A stretch of DNA of 64,000 bases from assembly GCF_006439395.2 (NCBI RefSeq), contig NZ_CP083950.1, positions 2,542,001 to 2,606,000 on the forward strand. The letters run 5' to 3'. Shown piece after piece: positions 24,001 to 32,200 of the stretch. The notes below the pieces were generated by a model. It made no database searches. It was given only the letters and a program-made list of their open reading frames with translations, and was not told where the DNA came from. Origin of the DNA: Mesorhizobium sp. B4-1-4 (lineage in GTDB: Bacteria; Pseudomonadota; Alphaproteobacteria; Rhizobiales; Rhizobiaceae). Positions within the stretch are counted from its first letter, which is position 1. Each line of letters starts with the position of its first letter. The translations under genes were made by a program, and so were the position numbers.

Positions 24001-27000
24001 ACTTTCGCCGGGCTGGTGGTGACCGAGGGCAGGATCGCCGCAAAGTCCAGCCGGGTATGCGTGCTTTCGCCCGCGATTTTGGCCGACAATGATCGCACCT
24101 CGATCTTGACTGGGCTTTCCGGGCTTCCGACCGTCAGCGGCAGGCTGGGGCCGGACGAGGTGAGATCGAGCGCGAAATCGCTGGCTCCGTTCGGATTGAT
24201 GGTGCCGGCGGCCTGGCCGGAAATCTTGTCGCCGGAGAGCGTGGCATGGTCAAGAGTGACGCCACCGACGACGGTGTAGGCGCCCACGGCATCGATGCCG
24301 AGCGGCCCGAGCCCGGCCTGGCGCGTCTGGCTGGTTTCGACACCGGCGAGTTGCGCGTTGAACCGGACCTCCGGAGCAGCCGGCGTTCCGGTCACTTGCG
24401 CGATGCCACTGAGCGTGCCCGCGGCATCGAGGCCGGGCGAAAATTCATTGGCAAGGGCCGCCGGCAGCGCCGAGAATTGTGCCGCGAGATCGAGCGTCTG
24501 GCCGGCGCTGCCCGACAGCGTCATCGAGCCGCCGCCAATATCGAGCGCAAGCTTCTCGATGTTGGTCGTACCATTGGCGATGGTCAGTGACGAAGGCTTG
24601 GCGAGCGCTGTCTTGATGCCGCGAACCGTGGCCTCGCCCGAGGCGATCTCCACACTGGTGGTCCCATCGGCGATCTTCACCCGCCCGGCAGCGGTCGCCG
24701 GAATGCCCGCGATGGTGGCGCCGCCGGTGAAATTGGTCCAGTCGCCGTCGCGCTTCAGATCGACGCCGATGCCACTGATTTCGGTGGTGCCCGAAGTGAC
24801 CGTATCGGCCTTGATGGTGCCCGAGATCGCCGGCGCCTTGAGAAAGTTTGCGATGAGCGCATTGACGGCGATCGTCTTGGCCGTCACCTCGCCGCGCGCG
24901 ATCGATGTGCTCTTGGCGTCAATGGCCACCGAGGGCGCATCGCCTTCCTTGGCAAAGACGATGCTGCCGTTGATATCGCCGGTCACAGCCTGGCCGGCGA
25001 GCGCGGCCAGTTGATCGATGGCGGGAGCGGCAAGCGTGAGCGTGCCCAAAGGCATGTATTTGTCGTCCAGCGCCAGGTCGCCAGACACCTTGTTGTCGCC
25101 CAGCGAGACGAGAAAGCCGTTGATCGAACGCTTGCCCTCGCTGGTGACCAGCGCCGCCTTGATGTCGAGCGGCTGGTCGTTGACGGCGCCGGTCAGCGAG
25201 ACGGTGGCGGAAGGGCTCGATATGTCGGCCTTGCCGCTCGCCGTCAGCTTGATCGCCTTTACCGTGCGGCCCGAGGCCGTCAGGCTGTCGCTGTCGGCTG
25301 ATACCGTGAAATCGGGCGCCGTCATGGCGCCGCTTGCCGACAGCGCGAAATCGACCCCGCCGGCAACCGGCACGCCGACCGTCGGCGACAACACCGAAAC
25401 GTCGCCCAATTTGCCCTTGATGTCGGCCTGGATGTCCGTGCCGTGCATGCTGGCGGTGCCGCTGGCGCTAAGCGATCCGGAGGTGAGTTCGATCGAATTG
25501 GCGGCGAACGATCCCTGCGGATCGCGGGTCGCGGCAGCCGAGAATTTTACCCGCCCGCCGAGCACCGAGGCGATCTGAGGCGGCAAGGCCGTCGCCACGG
25601 CGTCGGCGTTCATCTTGAGTTGCATCGACAGGTCGGCAAGCGCCACTGTCGCCGTCAGCGAAGCGTTGAGCGCATCGGACCGCAGCGTGCCCTGGTCAAT
25701 GGCAATGGCGTCCTTGCTGATTGAACCGGCCAGATCGACGTCGACCTTGCCGGTGACCAGCGGCGCCAGCGTCGCGACGTCGGTTTTCAGGCCGCCAGCC
25801 TCCAGCTTCACCGCAACCGGGCCGGCGCGATTCTGGATGTCGAAACCGTCGGAGTGGATTTGCGCCGCCAGATCGTCGAGCCGGGTGCCGCCGGCGACGA
25901 TCGAAACGAAGGAGGCGCCGATGTCGATAATCGGTGCCTTGCCGTCGCCAAAGGCGCGGGCGGTGGCGTTCTTGATCGCCAGCGTGATCGGTTGCGCCTC
26001 GCTGCCGACGCTGACCACGACGGGCGGGCCCTTGGCGGCGAGTTGGACAGAGAGATCGCTGGCGCCGGCGGGATCGACGATGCCGGTGGCGGTGCCATGC
26101 ATGGCGTCGCTGTCGATATTGGCCCGGTCGACGCTGATACCACCGGCTGATGTGGCGGTGCCCGCGACATCGAAGCTGGTCTTGCCGGCAAACAGGGGCT
26201 TCAAATTCTCCGGCAGGAAGCCGGCGAAGTCGCCGTCACCCTTGGCCTCGACATGGCTGCCCTTGTCGGTGGACTGGTGACGGCCCGTCAATTGAGTGAC
26301 GATCTCACCGTCGACGGTGAACGTGGCTATGCCGTTCCAGTTGGCGAGCGGCCCGGTGCCTGATGCGACTATGTCGACGGGCGGCGCATCGGGCAGCTTG
26401 AGCAGATTGGCGATGATGCCGCCCGCCGGCTCCGAAGCCTTAAGGTCGAGGTCAAGCCTGTTGTCGGCCGGCGCAAAGTGGATTTTGGCGTCAACCTTGC
26501 CTTGCTTGCCGTCATGGCGGGTAACATTGAGCACCGTCTCGACCGCCAGCGGTGTGGCTTCGGCCTTGACCGATCCCTTCGCCGCAAGCTCGGCGATGCC
26601 GCTGCCAGCCAGCTCCTGACCAAGCGCGATTTCGGGCAAGTCGATCTGCTTGATATCAATGGAAACAGGCAGCGTCGTCGTGCCGCTCTGCGCGGGCTGT
26701 TGGGTGCTGGCCACCGGCAGCCGCGCCAGTTCGATGCGGTCGGCCGCGATGCGGTCGGCGCTGAAGTTTTTCGACAGCAGCGCCAGCGGCGACCAGTCGA
26801 CCGCCACTTTGCGCGCCACCAACCAGGCACCCTCGCGGTCCTCCAGCACGACATGGTCGACGCTGAGCGCGCCCGACCAGATGCCGTCGATGCCGCTGAC
26901 GGTGACCTTGCGGTCGTCGCTCGAGGCCAGGCGCGAAATGATGCCGGCGAGATTGTCGCGTCCGCGTTCGGTCTTGGTCAGCACGACCAGCGCGCCGATC

Positions 27001-27065
27001 GCCCCCGCGACCACGATCAGCAGCGTGTAGAGGACAATGCGAAGGATGCGCCAGACCGTCCTCAT
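21012..27065 (-). CDS. tamB: translocation and assembly module protein TamB, with large internal duplication
   Basis: TamB spans the periplasm as a beta-helical trough from the inner membrane to TamA and helps insert outer-membrane proteins or move phospholipids. This copy has 2017 residues (E. coli TamB has 1259). The N-terminal anchor is MRTVWRILRIVLYTLLIVVA. The C-terminal DUF490 domain covers about residues 1650-2017 (PKFTFTSVPALPEDEVLAQL, then IFGRSMSNLSPLQIAQLAEA) and the chain ends FYEREY. Residues about 322-945 and 945-1530 are similar to each other, a tandem repeat of roughly 620 residues (NFTGGATIAGIPATAAGRVK against GFSGGATVKGIPAKAAGRVK). The ATG at 27065 lies 1 nt after the tamA stop, so translation is coupled. 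Confidence 0.95.
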   Translation of the reverse strand: MRTVWRILRIVLYTLLIVVAGAIGALVVLTKTERGRDNLAGIISRLASSDDRKVTVSGIDGIWSGALSVDHVVLEDREGAWLVARKVAVDWSPLALLSKNFSADRIAADRIELARLPVASTQQPAQSGTTTLPVSIDIKQIDLPEIALGQELAGSGIAELAAKGSVKAEATPLAVETVLNVTRHDGKQGKVDAKIHFAPADNRLDLDLKASEPAGGIIANLLKLPDAPPVDIVASGTGPLANWNGIATFTVDGEIVTQLTGRHQSTDKGSHVEAKGDGDFAGFLPENLKPLFAGKTSFDVAGTATSAGGISVDRANIDSDAMHGTATGIVDPAGASDLSVQLAAKGPPVVVSVGSEAQPITLAIKNATARAFGDGKAPIIDIGASFVSIVAGGTRLDDLAAQIHSDGFDIQNRAGPVAVKLEAGGLKTDVATLAPLVTGKVDVDLAGSISKDAIAIDQGTLRSDALNASLTATVALADLSMQLKMNADAVATALPPQIASVLGGRVKFSAAATRDPQGSFAANSIELTSGSLSASGTASMHGTDIQADIKGKLGDVSVLSPTVGVPVAGGVDFALSASGAMTAPDFTVSADSDSLTASGRTVKAIKLTASGKADISSPSATVSLTGAVNDQPLDIKAALVTSEGKRSINGFLVSLGDNKVSGDLALDDKYMPLGTLTLAAPAIDQLAALAGQAVTGDINGSIVFAKEGDAPSVAIDAKSTSIARGEVTAKTIAVNALIANFLKAPAISGTIKADTVTSGTTEISGIGVDLKRDGDWTNFTGGATIAGIPATAAGRVKIADGTTSVEIASGEATVRGIKTALAKPSSLTIANGTTNIEKLALDIGGGSMTLSGSAGQTLDLAAQFSALPAALANEFSPGLDAAGTLSGIAQVTGTPAAPEVRFNAQLAGVETSQTRQAGLGPLGIDAVGAYTVVGGVTLDHATLSGDKISGQAAGTINPNGASDFALDLTSSGPSLPLTVGSPESPVKIEVRSLSAKIAGESTHTRLDFAAILPSVTTSPAKVDGLSLALHSDAFDLKNRAGAVSGTVSVDKVGLDNPTIAPLIAGKVTAALSGRLTADAMAIDSGSLKSDALNSQVSGQVSLRDGAIDLKLKADAPSSALPPAARGMLGERAQISAAIKRDPNGAINVDGLKLISGALSAEGQASLADNKVAADITGALTDISPLSKDAKGAIAFALTAQGPATAPDLSLTVNSDRLSVASREITGLKLTATGKADAINPAANVQLTGNVAGQALQGSAVLATANGKSAINGLLLSLGPNKISGDLELDDKFVPEGTISLDLPDIGPLAALALEKAEGDVRGTIAFSKNGTAPQVAIKAATASITRGDLQAKTVSIDALIANYLAAPVISGKIHADTVISGGTVISGIDVDLKRDGDWTGFSGGATVKGIPAKAAGRVKAANGTTTIELASGQATVQGIQAVIAQASTVSIANGITTLDRLVLNLGGGTATVTGKVGQTLDINATLAKVPMSLANSFSRGLDAAGSISGTVKVTGAPASPAVAFNIDAAGVQTSQTRGAGVGAVSVSSSGTFAANKLTFNANVGDGAGLGLKGGGTVTTAGTPALVLDFNGGVPFGILSQKLAAQGLSLTGTAKVNVQVRGPATSPVIGGSVSTSGARLVDARSGLAVNDIAADVSIGGGVARINRLTGTLSTRGSLSASGTVGINPAQGFPADLSIKLTDGRYTDGRVVTANLGGDLTIKGPLTSAPAIAGTVNLAKTVITVPDKLPGSLSELDVKHKNAPGAVRAQDKALRPATTSGKSGGSGLALDVTVNAPNQIFIQGRGVDAELGGSLRLTGPASSPQAVGTFTLQRGRLSILGKRLTFTEGTVGFSGSLVPYLNLTATTATASATVTIVVSGEATNPKFTFTSVPALPEDEVLAQLIFGRSMSNLSPLQIAQLAEAAGQLAGVGGSTSLLENLRSAIGVDDLDVTTDEKGGTAVSAGKYLNDRTYVTIQKGDKPGSGKAAIDLNVGRGVKLRGEATDAGEAKGGIFYEREY

Positions 27066-27066
27066 C

Positions 27067-28995
27067 TCAAAACGCCTGTCCGATGCCGGCATAGATGCCG
27101 AAATGCGGATCGCTGGGGTCGCGGTTGAGCGGCACGGCGGCGTCGATGCGCAGTGGCCCGAACGGCGTCACATAGCGCAGGCCGACGCCGGCGCCGACCT
27201 TGACGTTGGAGAAGTTGGGAACCGATTTGGTCGATACCGTGCCGGCATCGACGAACGGCACGATGCCGATCGTGTCGGTGACGGCGATGCGCATCTCAAC
27301 CGAGGTCTCGAAGAAGGACAGGCCTCCGATCGGCTGGCCGGTGAAATCCTTGGGACCGATGCCCTGATAGGCATAGCCCCGTACCGAGCCGCCGCCGCCG
27401 GAATAGAAGCGCCTGTCGGCCGGGACATTCTCAAGCCCCGTGCCGACGATCGAGCCGACGGAGACGCGTTCGGCCAGGACGAATTTCGAGGCCGTATCCA
27501 GCGACTGATAGGCCGATCCCTCGCCCTTCAGCTTGAGGAAGGCCGCGCCGCTCAGAATGTCGTAGCTGGGCTCGGCATAGGCCAGTACCCTGAAGCCCTT
27601 GGTCGGGTTCAGCCGGCTGTCCCTGTTATCATAGACATACTGCAGGGGAACGCTGGCGATCAGGTAAGTGTGTTTGCCGAAGGCATCGCGGATGCGTGAA
27701 TAGTCGAGCGCCACCTCGGCCGAAACGGTCTGCTTCTTGTCGAGTTCATAGGACAGGCCGGTGCTGCCCTTGACCGAGAAATGGTCGTACGCGTCCGGGT
27801 GCTCGAAGACCGTTTTCACACTGGCAAAGAACTTCGAGGCCGGTCCGATCACGCCGGGCTTCTCGAACATGATTCCGGCATTGTAGTTCAGGTCCGACAG
27901 ATTGTTGTTGCCGATGCCGCTGATGGCGCCGTCGATGCGCAGCTTCTCGGCGCGACCAAACAGGTTGCGGTGTCCCCAATAGCCTTCCAGGCCGAGGCCC
28001 TCGGTGTTCGAAAACGTGCCGCCAAGCCCGAAATAGCGCGGCTTGCGCTCGCTGACCTGGACGCCGATCGGGATGTTGCCGTCGGCGTCCAGTTTGTCGG
28101 CTTCCTTGAACGTCACGCTGTTGAAGACCTCGAGCCCCAGCAGCCTGTCGCGCGCATCGCTGATCTCCTGCGGGGAGTATTGCCTGCCACGCTTCAGCCC
28201 GGTCATGTATTCGGTGAAGTCGCGGTCGACCTTCTCGGTGCCTTCCACCGTGGTCGCGCCATAGCCTGCGACCGGGCCGGCAGCGACCGTCAGCGTCACA
28301 TCGAGCGTCGAGGTGGCGTGGTCGGCGACGATCTGGCGGTCCGTCACCTTGGCCAGCGGCCTGCCCTGCTCCTTCAGCGTGCGCACGACCAATGCTTCGG
28401 CCTTGAGCACCGCGCCGGAGCCGGCGTCGCCGCCTGATATCAGGCCATAGTCGGCGCCCATCAGGCCAGCCGCGTCGCCTTCCAGCCGGATGTTGCCGAG
28501 TGTGAATTTGGGGCCGGTCGAGATATTGATCGCCACCGGAATGGGCTGCGGACCCTTGAATTCGGCGTCCGGCGGCAACGCGTCGAGCGGCTTGCCATCG
28601 ATGGTGATGGTGACCACGCCTTCATAGCGGGCATCCGCATAGAGGGCCGCTACCAGCTGTTCGCGGTCGCTGCGCGCCTTGGCCATCAGCCCGAGCGAGC
28701 CCGAGACGGGGCGGTCCTCGTCGCCTTTCAGGGCCGAGGCGTTTTCGAGCTTCTTGACGAGATCCTTGTCGGCGTCGGGCGCGGAGAGCGTCACCGCGTA
28801 ACGCAAGGGATCGACAATATCGGCGTCTTCGTCGCTGGAGGAACCCCACAGCTTGATGCCGAAAAGCTCGAACGCGGCCGCTGGTCTCGATTCGGCGACC
28901 AGCGCCGTCGAGCACATCACGGCCAAAAGCAGGGCGCGAGGAAGCCCGCGCCCTGGCGCGGTACCCCCTGACATCTGCTTTTCATGCGCCGGCAT
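27067..28995 (-). CDS. tamA: translocation and assembly module protein TamA
   Basis: TamA is an Omp85-family outer-membrane barrel protein of 642 residues. The N-terminal signal region reads LPRALLLAVMCSTALVAESR, then PAAAFELFG. POTRA domains follow (GVVTITIDGKPLDALPPDAE; IPVAINISTGPKFTLGNIRL; ATSTLDVTLTVAAGPVAGYG). The C-terminal bacterial surface antigen barrel is clear: ETSVEMRIAVTDTIGIVPFV, VRGYAYQGIGPKDF with the conserved RGY-type loop, VGAGVGLRYVTPFGPLRIDA and the terminal phenylalanine of GIGQAF used for barrel insertion. It lies directly upstream of tamB. The 281-bp region before it is shared with the divergent macroglobulin gene. Confidence 0.96.
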   Translation of the reverse strand: MPAHEKQMSGGTAPGRGLPRALLLAVMCSTALVAESRPAAAFELFGIKLWGSSSDEDADIVDPLRYAVTLSAPDADKDLVKKLENASALKGDEDRPVSGSLGLMAKARSDREQLVAALYADARYEGVVTITIDGKPLDALPPDAEFKGPQPIPVAINISTGPKFTLGNIRLEGDAAGLMGADYGLISGGDAGSGAVLKAEALVVRTLKEQGRPLAKVTDRQIVADHATSTLDVTLTVAAGPVAGYGATTVEGTEKVDRDFTEYMTGLKRGRQYSPQEISDARDRLLGLEVFNSVTFKEADKLDADGNIPIGVQVSERKPRYFGLGGTFSNTEGLGLEGYWGHRNLFGRAEKLRIDGAISGIGNNNLSDLNYNAGIMFEKPGVIGPASKFFASVKTVFEHPDAYDHFSVKGSTGLSYELDKKQTVSAEVALDYSRIRDAFGKHTYLIASVPLQYVYDNRDSRLNPTKGFRVLAYAEPSYDILSGAAFLKLKGEGSAYQSLDTASKFVLAERVSVGSIVGTGLENVPADRRFYSGGGGSVRGYAYQGIGPKDFTGQPIGGLSFFETSVEMRIAVTDTIGIVPFVDAGTVSTKSVPNFSNVKVGAGVGLRYVTPFGPLRIDAAVPLNRDPSDPHFGIYAGIGQAF

Positions 28996-29216
28996 TAAGA
29001 CAACCTAGTCCACAAAACTAAAATTGGAATGAAGTTCTGAAGCGCTCGTAAAGGGGCCACAATCCAATTGTCTGAAATAGGACGGGCTTGGAATTCACAC
29101 CTTTTGCGACACCGCAAGAATGCGTGATCCCCTGTCCTATGGAGGTTATTGCCCGCATACCGGTGATCGGCCGGAAAATAAACCGTTGGCAGGCGGAAAC
29201 CTGCCGCGCCCGCGCG

Positions 29217-29244
29217 TTGACAAGCCTGACTGAAGCTTGATCAT
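29217..29244 (+). promoter_or_regulatory. candidate sigma-70 promoter of the macroglobulin gene
   Basis: TTGACA at 29217-29222 is followed after 16 nt by GATCAT at 29239-29244 (4 of 6 matches to TATAAT). It lies 33 nt before the ATG. A GGCAGG / CCTGCC hairpin (29188-29205) stands just upstream. The -10 match is modest. Confidence 0.35.
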
Positions 29245-29276
29245 GCCCGGACGTCTGCAATTGTCTGGAGGGTGTT

Positions 29277-32200
29277 ATGGCAATGCGCGCGGCTCGTGGT
29301 CTGTCGATTCTCATCCTTCTCTTTTTTGCCTTGGGTACTGTGGCGCAAGCGGCCGAGGCGCGAAAAATCGCAACAACGGACAATTCCGACTATTTCGGTT
29401 TCGACCTCCGATCCGACCAGAACGTCACGCTCGACCAGTGCAAGACGACCTGCCTTGGCGATCCGGCCTGCCGTGCCTTCACCTACAACACCAAGGCCAA
29501 ATGGTGCTTTCTCAAATCCGACTACAACCAGTTGAAGCCCTTCAATGGTGCGGTTGCGGGCAAGATCGTCAACATCGACGGCGATCCCGATATCGGCGCG
29601 CCGCCGGAGCTTGCCTTCTTCCCCAACTGGATGGCCGACCAGGCTCAGCAATACAGCAATAAACTGCTCGGTCCCGCCTTTACCAAGCCGACCGAAGGCA
29701 TGGCGGCGCTGACCAATGCCGCCGAGCAGGCCGTGCTGACCGGCGACCATCACTCCGCCATGCAGAAATACGAGGCCGCGGTCTCGGTGATGCCGGACGA
29801 CGGCCAGCTCTGGCTCGACCTGGCGCGCGAAACGCTGGCCGTGCAGCCTGCCGCCAACACATCCGAAGCCTCCACTTTGCCGGCAAATGGCACTTCCGCC
29901 GCTTTCAACGCCTACAAGCTGCTGCGCACCACCAAGACGCGCGCCGACGTGCTGGCGCTGCTCGGCGCCGGCCTCGACAAACGTGACCTCTACCGCCCGG
30001 CCTTGCAGGCCTATGAGGCGAGCCTTGCCCTCGTGGCTTCGCCTTCCGTCCAGGCCGAGTATGCCGATCTGAAGGCCCGCAAGGGTTTCCGCGTCATCGA
30101 CCATAGCGTCGATGCCGACACCAGCGCGCCACGCATCTGCGCGCAATTCTCCGAGGAATTGGTTAAGACCGGTGTTGATTACGCGCAGTTCGTGACCGTC
30201 GACAACGCGCCACCCAAGGGCGTCGAGGCCAAGGACAAGCAGATCTGCGTCGAAGGCCTCGAACACGGCCAGCATTATGACGTCACCTTCCGCGCCGGCC
30301 TGCCGGCCGCCATCGGCGAAGTCACCGCCGCCCCCGTGGTGCTGTCGATCTATGTGCAGGACCGCGCGCCGTCCGCCCGCTTCACCGGCGACAGCTTCGT
30401 GCTGCCGGCCGGCGCGCGCCGCGGCATTCCGGTCGTCACCGTCAACATGAACGCCGCCGAGATGAAGCTCTTCCGCATCGGCGACCGTTCGCTGGCGCAG
30501 CTTCTGTCGGGCTACCAGTTCCTGCACCAGCTCGACGGCTATGACATTTCCACCGTTTCCGAGCAGATGGGCGCGCCGGTCTGGCATGGCCAGCTCGATA
30601 TCGTCAACGATTTGAACAAGGAGGTCACCACCTCCTTTCCGGTCGACGAAGCCCTGCCGCAGCGCAAGCCCGGCGTCTATGTGCTGACCGCCCAAGCCGT
30701 CAACGACAAGGGCGACAGCTACAATTCGTTGGCCACGCAGTGGTTCGTCGTCTCCGACATCGGCCTGTCGACCTATACCGGCCAGGACGGTCTCAACGTC
30801 TTTGCCCGTTCGCTCGGCTCCGCCAAGCCGATTGCCGGCGCCGAACTGACGCTGGTTGCCAGGAACAACGAGGTTCTCGGCACCGCGACGTCGGATGCCG
30901 ACGGCCATGCCGTGTTCAATCCCGGCCTGACGCGCGGCGATGGCGGCATGGCACCGGCCGTGCTGATGGCGAAGCAAGGGGACAATGATTTCGTCTTCCT
31001 CGACATGTCCAAGGCCGGCTTCGACCTGTCCGACCGTGGTGTCACCGGGCGCGCGGCACCCGGTGCGCTGGATGTCTACGCCTGGACCGAACGCGGCATC
31101 TACCGCGCCGGCGAGGATGTCCATGTCGCCGCCCTTGCCCGCGACGGCGCGGCCAAGGCGGTCGAGAACCTGCCGCTGACCTTCATCTTCTCGCGCCCGG
31201 ATGGTGTCGAGGACCGCCGGATCGTCAGCGACGGCGCCTCGGCCGGCGGCCACGCCGTCGACCTGCCTTTGGAACCCAATGCGATGCGCGGCACCTGGTC
31301 GGTGTCGATCCACACCGATCCCAAGCAGCCGGCGGTGGCTAGCCAGATGTTCCTGGTCGAGGACTTCGTGCCGGATCGCATCGAATTCGACATGAAGGCC
31401 GACAAGCAGGAGATCGCGCGGGGCGAAACCGCCAACATCAACATAGATGGCCGCTTCCTTTACGGCGCGCCGGCGGCGGGTCTGGCGCTGGAAGGTGAGT
31501 TGACGCTGTCGACGTCGCGCGACTGGGACCGCTTCCCCGATTTTTCCTTCGGCCTCGCCGATGAACAGTCGGCGGAGCCCACGGTCACGCCGCTCGCCAA
31601 TCTGCCGGTGGTCGGCGATGACGGCAAGGCGACCTTCCCGATCTCGGTCGACCAGTTGCCTTCGACCACCAAGCTGGTCGACGGCAAGGTGACGGTGCGC
31701 ATGCGCGAAGCCGGTGGCCGCGCCATCGAACGGTCGCTCAACATCGGTATCCGCCCGCAAGGCCACATGATCGGCATCCGCCCGGACTTCGCCGACAATG
31801 AGGTGCCACAGGGCGGCACGGCCAAGTTCAGCCTGATCGCCGTCGATCCCGACGGCAAGCGCGAGGCGCTGAAAGGCGCGCGCTGGACACTGGTCAAGGT
31901 CGAACGCAATTACCAGTGGTACCGCTCCAACAATTCGTGGAACTACGAGCCGGTCACCTTCACCAAGTCGATCGCCAACGGCCAGGTCGACCTCGGCGCC
32001 GATGGCGACGCCACCGTCTCCTTACCGGTCGACTGGGGCCAGTACCGGCTCGAGGTCGAAACCTCGGACCCCGAGGGACCGGCGACCAGCTATGAATTCG
32101 ACGCCGGCTGGTACGTCGCCTCGACCACCACCGAAACGCCTGACGGCCTGGAAATTGCGCTGGACAAGGACAATTACGCCGCCGGCGAAGTGGCCAAGCT

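Noticed and set aside
29241..31766. An 841-residue frame on the minus strand opposite the macroglobulin gene
   Set aside because: It is a shadow of the macroglobulin coding strand. The sequence is biased to Gly, Arg, Asp and His with no domain or start signal.
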